From contig JACQZE010000004.1 in assembly GCA_016207885.1 (NCBI GenBank), forward strand, positions 1 through 51,584: a DNA stretch of 51,584 nt, written 5' to 3'. How positions within the stretch are numbered: position 1 is the stretch's first letter; the number at the start of each line of letters is the position of its first letter. A program made the translations under genes and the position numbers. Positions 40,937 to 51,083 of this stretch are shown in pieces. Under the pieces are notes generated by a model that saw nothing but the letters and a program-made list of their open reading frames with translations, ran no database searches and had not been told where the DNA came from. The stretch is from Nitrospirota bacterium. Its GTDB lineage: Bacteria; Nitrospirota; Thermodesulfovibrionia; UBA6902.

Positions 40937-42783
40937 TGATTTAAAACTTTAAAAGCTACATATTTCTTTACTTCATTAAGAAAATCAGAGGGAGTGAGTT
41001 TTGAATAGTCCGTTTCCATAAATGCTTCTGCACACCATTCATCATAAGCAGAAACAATTTTTTTTACACTAAATCCTGCTTCTTCAGTACGGTTTCTGAA
41101 ATGGTGTACCCATTTATCTTTTATATTTTCCCATTTCCCATAAACATCGATTCTACCTTTATTTTTACGCTTTTCAAAACCATCATCTTTAAAATAACCA
41201 AAAAATGTTTCCTTGTTTTCAGGATGTGGTTTGTGTGCAGTAAACACCATAATACAAGCAACCACTCCCACATCAGAGTTGATAAACAACTCATCAGGCA
41301 TTGATAATACAGCTTCTAATGTATGGTTCTCTAAAAGTTTCTTTTTCAACTCAAAAACTTTTCCAGATTGTGCTAAAGCACTTTGCATTGGCACAATAGC
41401 AACACAAGTCCCACCATCGACTAAGCATTCTAAATTATTTAGAACAAATTCAAGCTCATCAATATCTTTTTTCTTGTCTGCTTTGTATGGTGGATTTAAA
41501 AAACCAACGGTGGGTTTTCTGTTTTTTACTAATTTGATAATATCATCATCAAAACAATTTCCATTTATGATGTTTGTTTTCCCGTCTTGATGGATATACA
41601 TATTTGAAACCGCTAAAGCAAAAATATGTGATTGATATTCCACGCCAATCAAATGATTCTTTTTTATTTCTTTTATTTTTTCTTGGTCTCCTTTTGCACT
41701 CTCAATCATTTTTTTCATTCCGCTAATTAAAAAACCACTTGTTCCAGTACAGTTATCATAAGCAATGCTATTTTTATTTACTTGGGCTAAATCGGAAAAT
41801 AATTCAGTAATGTGGGGTGGGGTAAGAACTATCCCTAACCCTTTGTCGCTGTTTGCGTAACGTAGGAACTCAATATACAACTGACCAAGAACATCAAAGT
41901 ATTCATGAGTTTTTATAAATGAATTTATGTTCTCATCAATATTTGTGATCAAATTTTTCAACACTTCTTTTTTCGTAGAAAGTGAAGTGTCAGTTCTGAT
42001 AAAACTAAACTGAATGTTGAGGTTGTCAAGTTTATCGCCTTTGATGTTGGCATTTTTTAGCTCATTGCTTACTGTGTCAACAAGATAGTTTGCTAATTCT
42101 TTAGACGCATTTTCAACTTTCTCCTTTTTATCTTCTGCCGTGTCTTTTGTGTTTGTTGAACCAAATAGGGGATAAGCAGTTTTAAATGCCTTGTTCTCTA
42201 ATGCTATTAGAATGCAACTGATTAATAAACTCCTCTGACTTTCTAAAATTTTATAAGAGTGTAATGTTTCATTCAACTGTTTTGTGAACTCTAGTAGAGT
42301 ATTATAATCCTGGCGAAACTTTTCAGGGCTTTTTAAATAGCCGTCTAAGTAATCATTTGCTGAAAGTAGCTTGTTGCCAAAAATTGCAACTGCCTTTCTT
42401 TCGCCTTTTAATTGTAGAAAGTGAGAAACCTTAAGTTGTTGCTTTGTTTGCCCGCTAACTGCAATAGCCAATACATCAAAGTCTTTTGATAAATATGAAG
42501 AATACAAAAGTACACCGTCAACCGCGAATTCAGAAAACTTATCTTTAGTCGGGCTTTCATGTTTTGTATTGTCTGCCTTACACTCGATAACAATAAGTAA
42601 TTCCGAGTTACCAAAAAAAGAAATGAGAAATTCAGGTCTACCTTTTCCGCTTCCCTTTTTTGATGCTGACTTTAAAAGCTTATTAATCTTGGCATTGTCT
42701 GATGCCTGTTCCTCAAAGTGGATAATATCCTTGAATTTTCCAAAGTGAGAGCGAACAATACTTTCGGTTTTTCTTTCATTCAT
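40933..42783 (-). CDS. Fused nuclease-methyltransferase, BcgI-like restriction-modification A subunit
   Basis: 616 residues. The N-terminal part has a PD-(D/E)xK-like core (RPEFLI at about 49-54 and VIECKA with E67 and K69). From about 290 a type I-like N6-adenine methylase follows: motif I DNCTGTSGFL (343-352) instead of the usual DPxxGSGGFL, and the catalytic NPPY at 430-433. One chain thus both cuts and methylates, as in type IIB BcgI, with the specificity subunit next to it. The promoter is an extended -10 seven bases before the ATG. AT-rich compared with the flanking mla and mre operons. Confidence 0.87.
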   Translation of the reverse strand: MNERKTESIVRSHFGKFKDIIHFEEQASDNAKINKLLKSASKKGSGKGRPEFLISFFGNSELLIVIECKADNTKHESPTKDKFSEFAVDGVLLYSSYLSKDFDVLAIAVSGQTKQQLKVSHFLQLKGERKAVAIFGNKLLSANDYLDGYLKSPEKFRQDYNTLLEFTKQLNETLHSYKILESQRSLLISCILIALENKAFKTAYPLFGSTNTKDTAEDKKEKVENASKELANYLVDTVSNELKNANIKGDKLDNLNIQFSFIRTDTSLSTKKEVLKNLITNIDENINSFIKTHEYFDVLGQLYIEFLRYANSDKGLGIVLTPPHITELFSDLAQVNKNSIAYDNCTGTSGFLISGMKKMIESAKGDQEKIKEIKKNHLIGVEYQSHIFALAVSNMYIHQDGKTNIINGNCFDDDIIKLVKNRKPTVGFLNPPYKADKKKDIDELEFVLNNLECLVDGGTCVAIVPMQSALAQSGKVFELKKKLLENHTLEAVLSMPDELFINSDVGVVACIMVFTAHKPHPENKETFFGYFKDDGFEKRKNKGRIDVYGKWENIKDKWVHHFRNRTEEAGFSVKKIVSAYDEWCAEAFMETDYSKLTPSDFLNEVKKYVAFKVLNQ

Positions 42784-42790
42784 TTCAGAA

Positions 42791-42799
42791 ATTATATCA
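42791..42799 (-). promoter_or_regulatory. Extended -10 element at the nuclease-methylase gene
   Basis: The minus strand reads TGATATAAT, then seven bases to the ATG at 42783. Predicted start one base before or at the ATG, with no ribosome binding site: a third probable leaderless gene in this window. Confidence 0.55.
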
Positions 42800-42812
42800 T
42801 TTCCACGTATTA

Positions 42813-42875
42813 TTAATTAACCAAAGAAACTATATCTTCAATCTCCCGAAGTTTATCAGTGATTCCAGTAGCCAT
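42813..42875 (-). pseudogene. Possible transposase C-terminal scar
   Basis: A 20-codon frame in the gap between the ImmA-like gene and the methylase. It reads MATGITDKLREIEDIVSLVN and then stops. This resembles the C-terminal ends of some DDE transposases, which often finish TPAMAAGITD-x-x-W-x-x-E-x-L. No body of a transposase remains. Short, so the match could be chance. Confidence 0.3.
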
Positions 42876-42887
42876 TACAAATATATT

Positions 42888-43946
42888 TTAACTTACAAGC
42901 CTTAAATGTGATCTTTGACCAAAATACATATAACGCAATTCATGAGCATGAATTGCAAGGAGATGACTCAATTCAGATAAATTATAATTTAATTCTTTTT
43001 CATAAGTATCAAATAATTCTTTTAACAATGTGGGTTCTTCTATAGGAATATCAAGTTCTCTTGGTTCACATTTACGATAGCCAGCTTGACCCATTTGCAT
43101 CCATAAATGACGTTTCATTCTATCGGATATTTTTCCAACTTCAGACGCCCTAAATAATAATGCAGCCATTGATACTTTCCAATAAGGTTTAAGATTAGCA
43201 AGCATTGGTAATGATACTGTATTAAAAACAGACCTTATCTCTCGTCTTGGCATAAGAAGTTCGGCTGCAAATCTATCTGCTTCTTTTTCCATATCACGAT
43301 TTGGGGAGCGATGCATGATAACGTGACCAAGTTCATGGGCAAGAGTAAATCTTAAACGATCACCTGAAACATTTGTGTTAATAAAAAAGAGTGGCGGTAA
43401 TCCATCTGTCCATTGACTGACGGCGTCAAGTAAACGAGTCTCAAAATTGCAAGGGACTACTATACCCCCAGCATCTTCAATAGATTTTGTTAGGTTTTTT
43501 ATAGGGCCAAGTGGTAAAGACCAAGAAGCTCTAATGGCACGTGCAATATCTTCAACATTGCCGTTGTGTTCATCTATATCAAGTTTTGGTATCTTACATG
43601 TTTCAACATCAACTGCATGCAAAAGTTTAGATATATGTATACGTTTTATATTTATTTGAGCATGAATCTTAGCAATGATTTTATTACTAATACTTTGGCG
43701 TTTCCTATGATAAACAAGACTCATCCCAAATCCATATATTGGATCTGGAATCAAGAAAAAATGCTCAGGATAATCGAGTTGTTCAGAAAGTTTTTTCAGC
43801 ATGTCCTTATTTATAGAACTCACTCCACTTTCTATTTTTGATATTATTCCTTGTGAAATAGATAATAAAGAAGCCAATTTGGTTTGAGTCAATCCACGTG
43901 ACTCTCTGGCTATTATTATCATGTCAGGATTTATAACTTTATCCAT
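42888..43946 (-). CDS. HTH XRE plus ImmA/IrrE metallopeptidase (COG2856)
   Basis: 352 residues. An N-terminal XRE helix-turn-helix (about 9-60: RESRGLTQTKLASLLSISQGIISKIESG) is fused to an ImmA/IrrE-type zinc peptidase, with HELGH at 204-208 and the third ligand glutamate in KEADRFAAELLMP (E222). Proteins of this kind regulate mobile elements by cutting repressors, or act as antitoxins. It overlaps the upstream 195-residue gene by eight bases, and lies upstream of the restriction genes, which it might control. Confidence 0.88.
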   Translation of the reverse strand: MDKVINPDMIIIARESRGLTQTKLASLLSISQGIISKIESGVSSINKDMLKKLSEQLDYPEHFFLIPDPIYGFGMSLVYHRKRQSISNKIIAKIHAQINIKRIHISKLLHAVDVETCKIPKLDIDEHNGNVEDIARAIRASWSLPLGPIKNLTKSIEDAGGIVVPCNFETRLLDAVSQWTDGLPPLFFINTNVSGDRLRFTLAHELGHVIMHRSPNRDMEKEADRFAAELLMPRREIRSVFNTVSLPMLANLKPYWKVSMAALLFRASEVGKISDRMKRHLWMQMGQAGYRKCEPRELDIPIEEPTLLKELFDTYEKELNYNLSELSHLLAIHAHELRYMYFGQRSHLRLVS

Positions 43947-44526
43947 AATTTTCCTTATCCTTCTTTATTTCTTTAACTTTTACTCTCTTAATTGTATGTG
44001 ATATTTCTATAGGTTGAATAGGCATATTAACAATCTCAGCTTGTGATGGAATATCTAAGTCAAAATACCATTCTATTTCTGAACTGTTTTTAGGGCAGGT
44101 AATAGTAATGGCAGATATGTTTGTTTGTAAAGAATTTAATTCATAACCAACAATTAAGTTCTTTGCATGTTGTGGCATAGACGGTAAGTCTTGCTCTAAG
44201 AAATCTATTGTCTGTTGTGTTTTAATATTTCCGCTTATTTTGTTTTCATCTAATTTTTTAAACCGCAATAATACTGTGTCATGTATATTAACCATAAATA
44301 ATTTATTTCTAATAATAAAATTTACACCTTCAATATCTTGAAAGAAATTGCGCGCATGGTGAATCATATGGGAATGAATAATATTTGCGCGTGTTGTCGG
44401 AGTGTGAATATGACGAACATGAGCATATTCTTTACCATAGTCAGTCCATGAGTTCATAACACAATAATAAAGAATTGCATTATATGGGTTTAAAAAGGAA
44501 ATTGCATCTAAATTTGAATTAATCAC
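43939..44526 (-). CDS. Partner of the ImmA-like protein, unknown (GTG start)
   Basis: 195 residues, no recognised domain. It begins MINSNLDAISFLNPYN and has a conserved-looking histidine cluster (HVRHIHTP, IIHSHMIHHARNFF) that may bind metal. The end is strongly basic (KRVKVKEIKKDKENYG). It starts with GTG and has AGGAGG seven bases upstream. A fully consensus promoter lies 40 bases ahead. Genes in this position relative to an HTH/ImmA protein are often the other half of a toxin-antitoxin-like or regulatory pair; that is inference only. Confidence 0.65.
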   Translation of the reverse strand: MINSNLDAISFLNPYNAILYYCVMNSWTDYGKEYAHVRHIHTPTTRANIIHSHMIHHARNFFQDIEGVNFIIRNKLFMVNIHDTVLLRFKKLDENKISGNIKTQQTIDFLEQDLPSMPQHAKNLIVGYELNSLQTNISAITITCPKNSSEIEWYFDLDIPSQAEIVNMPIQPIEISHTIKRVKVKEIKKDKENYG

Positions 44527-44563
44527 TATAAATACCTCCTGAATTTTGCTTTATTTTCTTTAG

Positions 44564-44592
44564 ATTATAAAGAGTTATTGGCATTTTGTCAA
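44564..44592 (-). promoter_or_regulatory. Perfect consensus promoter of the restriction island
   Basis: TTGACA (44587-44592), exactly 17 bases, TATAAT (44564-44569). Both hexamers match sigma-70 consensus. It would drive the 195-residue gene and the HTH/ImmA gene, about 32 bases before the GTG. Confidence 0.88.
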
Positions 44593-44691
44593 CAAATTAT
44601 TCCAATAATTATTTCAATCTAATAAAAATACATTATTACAAGGAGTTATAACTTTGTTAACTACTGATTCACTACAAATAATAAATCCATT

Positions 44692-45816
44692 TTAATTAAA
44701 AGGGTTGGGCAGCCTTCGCATCCTTACATTTTCTATCAGCGCCAGTGAAAGGAAATTAGAAAGAAGCGCAGTGCCTCCATAGCTCATTAAAGGAAGAGGC
44801 GCGCCGACTACCGGTGTCATCCCCATAGTCATGCCTGCATTAATAAGAAAATAAAAAGTGAACATGAATGTGATGCCTGCCGCAAGGTAAGCTCCCTCAA
44901 GGTCCCTTGCCTTTTTTGCGGTATCAAATCCCCTCAGAATTATGAAGAGATAAAAGAGAAAGAGGATGAGCGAGCCGACAAATCCCCATTCCTCGGCAAA
45001 GATGGCAAATATGAAATCCGTATGCTTTTCAGGAAGGAACCTCAACGGCCCCTGTGTGCCCTTCATATAACCCTTGCCTGTAAAACCGCCTGAACCTATC
45101 GTGACCTTTGACTGCTTGATATGATAACCGACCCCCTGCGGGTCAACCTTGGGGTCCATGAACGCCACTATCCTGTTCTTCTGGTATCCCTTCAGGCCTC
45201 CCCAGAATACATTCCCGACAAACGGGAGAGAGATTATCCCTATGATCACCGCTATCACCAGCAGCCTTCTTCTTATTCCGGCAATGAAGAGCATGGATAC
45301 GAAAATAAAAAGCAATATAAGCGCTGTACCCAGGTCAGGCTGCGTGGCTATAAGAAGGGCCGGAAGGACAAAAAATACCGCGGCGATCTTTGATATCTTT
45401 AACATACCGAGGCCTAAATTCTCTCCCATTGCGGCAAGATAACGTGACATCGCCAATATAAAAAAGAGCTTGAAGAATTCAGACGGCTGAAAAGAGAGGA
45501 ATCCGAGAGGTATCCACCTCTGCGCGCCCATGCCCTTCCTGCCTATGAACATTACCAAAACTAAAAGGATGATCCCGAATATATAGATCAGAAAAGAATG
45601 CCTGACAATCTGCCTGTAATCAACGCTGATAACTGCCAGAAAGAATATTACGCTGAGCCCGATCCAGTAAAGCTGCCTTATATAAAAAGACTGCTGTTCA
45701 GCGTCAAAGACAGGCCTGGTGGCGCTGTAGATAGTCGACACGCCTATCAGCGACAATACAAGCGCGGCAATGAACATGCCCCAGTCAAAATTGGATATCA
45801 GCCTTCTGTCTATCAT
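44692..45816 (-). CDS. mrdB: Rod-shape protein RodA (SEDS glycosyltransferase)
   Basis: 374 residues with about ten membrane segments. The SEDS signature AGMTMGMTPVVGAPLPLMSYGGTA is near the C-terminus, and PLGFLSFQPSEFFK in the middle. RodA polymerises lipid II into glycan during elongation, together with PBP2 (mrdA), whose stop is six bases upstream. It is the last gene of the cell-shape operon. The gene is unbroken next to the island. Confidence 0.96.
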   Translation of the reverse strand: MIDRRLISNFDWGMFIAALVLSLIGVSTIYSATRPVFDAEQQSFYIRQLYWIGLSVIFFLAVISVDYRQIVRHSFLIYIFGIILLVLVMFIGRKGMGAQRWIPLGFLSFQPSEFFKLFFILAMSRYLAAMGENLGLGMLKISKIAAVFFVLPALLIATQPDLGTALILLFIFVSMLFIAGIRRRLLVIAVIIGIISLPFVGNVFWGGLKGYQKNRIVAFMDPKVDPQGVGYHIKQSKVTIGSGGFTGKGYMKGTQGPLRFLPEKHTDFIFAIFAEEWGFVGSLILFLFYLFIILRGFDTAKKARDLEGAYLAAGITFMFTFYFLINAGMTMGMTPVVGAPLPLMSYGGTALLSNFLSLALIENVRMRRLPNPFN

Positions 45817-45822
45817 AATTTT

Positions 45823-47682
45823 TCAGTCCCCGCTTCCGGGTTCCGAGCTCTCAGTTGCGGATGCCTCATTCACAATCTCCGGCATGGACTTCTCAGTCAT
45901 CTCTTTCAGCTTCTCAAGCCTGAGCTTCTCGTTATCACTTTTGGATTTCATGTAAGCCTCTATTACGTTTTTTGCTATAGGCGCGGCAGCCACTCCGCCG
46001 AAGCCTCCGTTCTCCACAAAGACAGCCACCGCTATCTCAGCGTTATGCACCGGGGCAAAAGAGATGAACCAGGCATGGTCTTTGAACTTCTTATTATAGC
46101 CTTTAGAAAAAGAATCCTTGCCGACAACCTGCGCAGTCCCGGTCTTGCCCCCGATACTGGTGAGTTTTGAATTTGCAGACCAGCCGGTCCCTGACCTTTC
46201 CTGAACAGCGCCTCTCATTCCCCTCATTATGATATCAAGGGTCTCAGCCCTTACGCGGACCGGCTCCTCATTCAATGAAGGCCCGCCTTCATCCCTCATC
46301 AATATTGACGGCTTGATCAGCCTGCCGCCGTTCACAACCGCGGCGGTGAGCATCGCCATCTGCAGAGGAGTGGCGGTCAGGTATCCCTGGCCTATTGAAG
46401 CGCTGACCGTCTCTCCCATATACCATTTTTCGTGCCTCGTCCTCTCTTTCCATTCAGAAGTGGGCACTAGCCCTGTGATCTCTCCGTTAATATCAATGCC
46501 CGAAGTACTGCCTAATCCGAACCTTTTCGCGTAATCCGCAAGCGTATTGATATTTATCCTTTTGCCGATCTCATAAAAATAGACATCGCACGATTCAGCC
46601 AGTGCCCTTTGAAGGCCGATCCTGCCGTGTCCGTGTTTCTGCCAGCATCCGACATCCCTGCCGCCGATCTTCAAAGAGCCCCTGCAGTCAAATGTTGTGT
46701 CTTCAGTGATTATCCCCTGCTCAAGCGCGGCTATCGCCGTTATGACCTTAAAGGTCGAGGCGGGCGGATAACGGCTCTGTATCGCCCTGTTAAGAAGCGG
46801 CTTGTCAGGATTATCCGCAAGGCTGCTCCATTCATCATGGCTTATGCCTCCTGAGAAAAGGTTGGGGTCAAATGACGGCGAGCTTGCAAGCGCCAGTATC
46901 TCGCCTGTCTGAGGGTCAACAGCGACAACAGCTCCGGTCTTGCCTGCGAGGCTTCTCTCGGCCTCAAGCTGGGTCATCATATCAATGGTCAGCCTGATAT
47001 CCTTTCCCTTTATGGACGGCTCAAAACTGACAACCCTTATCTCCCTCCCCATCGCGTCAACTTCGATTATCTCGCCTCCGGCAACTCCCCTCAGCAGGCC
47101 GTCATAGAATTTTTCCGCACCGTACTGTCCGACAAACGCCTCCTGCGGGACATCGCTGAAATCATCATTCTTAAGCTGGCCCGGTGTCAGCCTGTTCAAA
47201 TAACCTAAAACATGTCCTGCAAGCGCCCCGTAAAGATACTTCCTGCCTGTCCTCACATCCACCTGAAGGCCCGGGAACTCGATCTTTCTCGCCTCTAACA
47301 TCGCAACCTCATCGAACGAGAGGTTCTCTTTAAGCTTGACCGAATCAGAATTGTCCACAGGCCGTTTATTAAGTACCGCCTTTAATGTTTCAGTGGAGAT
47401 GTTAAGGATTGAGCTTAGGGAAAAGAGGGTATTCCAGTCTTCGGGCAGGTCTTTCTTCACAGCAGAAGCATCAAAAAAAGGCATGTCGCTCACAAAGGCC
47501 ATGCCGTTCCTGTCGTATATGATGCCTCTGGGCGCGGGCCTTCTTACGATCTTCAGCCTGTTATTGTCCGAGACCTTTTTATATTCCCCGCCTCTGATGA
47601 CCTGAAGATTGAAGAGCTTCAGCACAAGGAGGGCAAAGACAAATAATACCAGATATGAACTGACAAGGATCCTTCTTTCCAT
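45823..47682 (-). CDS. mrdA: Penicillin-binding protein 2 (MrdA)
   Basis: 619 residues. One N-terminal membrane anchor (about 6-25), the PBP dimerisation domain, then the transpeptidase domain with the SxxK motif PPASTFKVI, the SxN-type ESCDVYFYE and KTGTAQ. The periplasmic transpeptidase cross-links peptidoglycan made by RodA. It lies 19 bases after mreD and six bases before mrdB, in the usual mreBCD-mrdAB order. Confidence 0.96.
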   Translation of the reverse strand: MERRILVSSYLVLFVFALLVLKLFNLQVIRGGEYKKVSDNNRLKIVRRPAPRGIIYDRNGMAFVSDMPFFDASAVKKDLPEDWNTLFSLSSILNISTETLKAVLNKRPVDNSDSVKLKENLSFDEVAMLEARKIEFPGLQVDVRTGRKYLYGALAGHVLGYLNRLTPGQLKNDDFSDVPQEAFVGQYGAEKFYDGLLRGVAGGEIIEVDAMGREIRVVSFEPSIKGKDIRLTIDMMTQLEAERSLAGKTGAVVAVDPQTGEILALASSPSFDPNLFSGGISHDEWSSLADNPDKPLLNRAIQSRYPPASTFKVITAIAALEQGIITEDTTFDCRGSLKIGGRDVGCWQKHGHGRIGLQRALAESCDVYFYEIGKRININTLADYAKRFGLGSTSGIDINGEITGLVPTSEWKERTRHEKWYMGETVSASIGQGYLTATPLQMAMLTAAVVNGGRLIKPSILMRDEGGPSLNEEPVRVRAETLDIIMRGMRGAVQERSGTGWSANSKLTSIGGKTGTAQVVGKDSFSKGYNKKFKDHAWFISFAPVHNAEIAVAVFVENGGFGGVAAAPIAKNVIEAYMKSKSDNEKLRLEKLKEMTEKSMPEIVNEASATESSEPGSGD

Positions 47683-47701
47683 AATGATCGATCAACAGGA
47701 T

Positions 47702-48208
47702 TTATGATTTCCAATAAAGGTTCTTTGTGTAAGATGCTTCCTGCTGCATGAAATCTTTATCAGGTATTATGACGCGATAAAGAACAAACGCGGCGGCAGC
47801 TGTATAGATAACCTCCAGTATGGCAACGGCGGGAAATATCTCCGCAGGGGAAATGCTGGAGAAGGTCTTTGAATAAAGATAGATGAATATTATATCGGCA
47901 GCCGTGACCCCGCTGATCACAACGACACATATAAAGGAGTCCCACCTGAATAACTTTTCCCTGAAGAAGATAATTGCGGCAGCCGCGAGAAATTTTGAGA
48001 TAATATTCGGCCCGATGAAGAAACCGCTCGCGGAGTCTGCCATCAGGCCTGCCAGAGACCCGAACGCCAAACTCTTCGCGCCCCCGTATCTGAGGCTGTA
48101 AAGACATACAAGCACAAGCAGCAGGTCAGGTTTTACAACCCTGAACAATACAGCCTGAAGGGAGATAAGCAGAAAAGCCGCTAACGTGTAAAGGAGGAAG
48201 TCTTTCAT
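47702..48208 (-). CDS. mreD: Rod-shape protein MreD
   Basis: 168 residues, four to six membrane segments with the usual PDLLLVLVCLYSLRYG and GLMADSASGFFIG stretches. MreD links MreC to the membrane part of the elongasome. It overlaps mreC by four bases (ATGA). MreD proteins diverge strongly, so the call rests on position as well as topology. Confidence 0.9.
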   Translation of the reverse strand: MKDFLLYTLAAFLLISLQAVLFRVVKPDLLLVLVCLYSLRYGGAKSLAFGSLAGLMADSASGFFIGPNIISKFLAAAAIIFFREKLFRWDSFICVVVISGVTAADIIFIYLYSKTFSSISPAEIFPAVAILEVIYTAAAAFVLYRVIIPDKDFMQQEASYTKNLYWKS

Positions 48209-48993
48209 CTCTTAAGTATCGCAACCTCCTCCAGCGCGTTAAGGTCCTGTGAAGGCGCAACCTTTATGGCCTGAAAGATACCGCCCTCATCTTTTATCAG
48301 CTCTGTGACATAACCAACCACAAGCCCTTCAGGAAATATCTTGTCAAGCCCGGAAGAGATAACAGCATCTCCGATCTCAACCTCGGCCTCTGAAGGCACA
48401 TATTTCAGAAAGCATATATTGCCGCCCCTGCCTTCGAGAATGCCTTCCGCCCTCGTTGACTGCATCCTCACGGCAAGCGCTGAATTCGCATCCGTAAGCA
48501 GTATGACGCTCGCGCTGTCATTAAATATCCTGTGCACCCTTCCGACAACTCCGGCAGGGGTGACGGCTATCATCTCTTTCTCAACGCCGTCATCAGAACC
48601 CTTGTTCACCCAGATGACCTGATGCCAGTTTGAAGGGTCTCGTGCAAACACCTCTGCGGAAGTTACAAATTCAGGCCTCTGGGATTTCAGGCCAAGGAGA
48701 TCCCTCAGCCTCTGGTTCTCAAGTTCAGCCTCGATGTATTTACTGCTCTCTTCCTGAAGCTTGCTGAGCCGGGCATTAAGCTCCCTCTTCTCAAGGCCCT
48801 CACGCGGCAATATATATGTCCTGAAAAAATCTCCGGTGCCTTTTGTTGCAGCAGAGAGAACCTTCTCAATCGTCTTAATGGGGTATACAGGTGTGTCGGT
48901 GATACGGCCCTTCCCTATCCTGCTCTGGAAGACAAGAATAGCGGCAATTAATACGGCAAAAACTGTAAGGACAACATATCTTTTTTTAAACAC
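48205..48993 (-). CDS. mreC: Rod-shape protein MreC
   Basis: 262 residues. A membrane anchor (about 7-23) and a coiled-coil (about 65-95) precede the beta-barrel domain with VIWVNKGSDDGVEKEMIAVTPAGVVG and LTDANSALAVR. MreC organises the elongasome in the periplasm. It follows mreB by 12 bases. Confidence 0.95.
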   Translation of the reverse strand: MFKKRYVVLTVFAVLIAAILVFQSRIGKGRITDTPVYPIKTIEKVLSAATKGTGDFFRTYILPREGLEKRELNARLSKLQEESSKYIEAELENQRLRDLLGLKSQRPEFVTSAEVFARDPSNWHQVIWVNKGSDDGVEKEMIAVTPAGVVGRVHRIFNDSASVILLTDANSALAVRMQSTRAEGILEGRGGNICFLKYVPSEAEVEIGDAVISSGLDKIFPEGLVVGYVTELIKDEGGIFQAIKVAPSQDLNALEEVAILKR

Positions 48994-49005
48994 ATTATAT
49001 AAGCT

Positions 49006-50031
<1,026 letters not shown>

Positions 50032-50041
50032 CTATTCCTCC

Positions 50042-50500
50042 CTATTTCCCTTCAATAACCATTGTCTTGGCGATCTCGTCACCGAAACGCCCTCCGTCCA
50101 CACTGCCGAACATGATAAGCCATTCAAAAAATACAACAACTCCAAAAACCGCGATTGATAATATCCAGCCTATCAATGGGATCACCCTTAAGACGCCGAA
50201 GATAAGGTATGCGACGCCAAAGAAAAAATTTCTCAAAATAGACTCTTTCAAGCTGCAATGCACTGAAGGATAACCCCTGAGAACGACCCTCAATCCGATG
50301 AGCCATTTGCCCAAGCTCCTGCCTTCATTCACCCCGTCAGAGATAAGGAGATAGACCAGCCCGGCAAAATAGCCTGCAACGGGTATTATCTCAAGCAGCG
50401 CGCCGACAATTATAAAATCGATCGTCTTGGCAATGACCCTGTCAAGCTGTCCTGCCTTTCTTGGTTCTTCCTTTACAGTTAGAGCATCGGGGGAATTCAT
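50042..50500 (-). CDS. RDD-family membrane protein
   Basis: 152 residues with three or four membrane segments. The RDD-type signature is QLDRVIAKTIDFIIVG (an Arg in the first helix and an Asp two turns later), with SLGKWLIGLRV after the second segment. Function of the family is open, possibly ion or amino-acid transport. It is first in the shape operon, 10 bases before mreB. Promoter at 50516-50544. Confidence 0.82.
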   Translation of the reverse strand: MNSPDALTVKEEPRKAGQLDRVIAKTIDFIIVGALLEIIPVAGYFAGLVYLLISDGVNEGRSLGKWLIGLRVVLRGYPSVHCSLKESILRNFFFGVAYLIFGVLRVIPLIGWILSIAVFGVVVFFEWLIMFGSVDGGRFGDEIAKTMVIEGK

Positions 50501-50515
50501 CTTGAAATTGCATTT

Positions 50516-50544
50516 AGAGTAACAGAAAGAATGGTTTATTTCAA
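50516..50544 (-). promoter_or_regulatory. Promoter of the RDD-mreBCD-mrdAB operon
   Basis: TTGAAA (50539-50544), 17 bases, TACTCT (50516-50521) with a TG two bases ahead of the -10. About 15 bases from -10 to the ATG; no clear ribosome site. Confidence 0.55.
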
Positions 50545-50651
50545 GGAAGTTAATTACGGCTGATTAAGCGAAAATCTCGTGTCTATCACTGAGGATTTGA
50601 GTGGTCTTTTGGTATGGTTCGACAACCTGTCAAGTTCGTTCCTTTATGACA

Positions 50652-51083
50652 TCACAATGAGTGAAAAAAGTACCGTCCCTGCATGGCCCCTACTCGGCCA
50701 TCTTTTAAATATAGGATGACCCTGTATTCGCCTTCCCCTAATAGAAACCAGCGGTTTTTTTTCTGAGTACAGAATATGTACTCTTCGAAATCTGGATGCT
50801 CCGACCTCTTCATGTCTTTACTTGTAAAAACTTCAAATCCATTCTGCTGACACACTTTCATTGCATCTTCCTTCGTGGTTCCAATGGGGATGTGCTTAAC
50901 AACGACTTCATCAAGATTTACCTGTGTGGCATTTGGAGCCTTTTCTTTCTTTACCTGCCGCATTTCGTCAATAAGGGCTTTATTTCCGTCCTCCAATGCA
51001 TAACTCCGTGCGCTGCCTAATAGCAACACAGTTAGTAAAATGAAACCAAGCTTAACAAGGTCTTGCTTCTTTCCTTTTCTCAT
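50652..51083 (-). CDS. Small secreted protein of unknown function
   Basis: 143 residues. A signal peptide at about 10-30 (VKLGFILLTVLLLGSARSYALE). The mature part has two cysteines (MKVCQQNGF and YIFCTQKK) and IPIGTTKEDAMKVC, a pattern like small lipoprotein-type domains that follow a 'GxTKxE' turn, and a C-terminal GEYRVILYLKDGRV strand. No family recognised. Its ATG overlaps the stop of the upstream nucleotidyltransferase by four bases, a strange partner for a cytosolic enzyme. Confidence 0.6.
   Translation of the reverse strand: MRKGKKQDLVKLGFILLTVLLLGSARSYALEDGNKALIDEMRQVKKEKAPNATQVNLDEVVVKHIPIGTTKEDAMKVCQQNGFEVFTSKDMKRSEHPDFEEYIFCTQKKNRWFLLGEGEYRVILYLKDGRVGAMQGRYFFHSL

Noticed and set aside
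39986-42783. Classic type I restriction system
   Set aside because: There is no HsdR motor; the nuclease-like motif is in the methylase chain, so a BcgI-like type IIB plan fits better.
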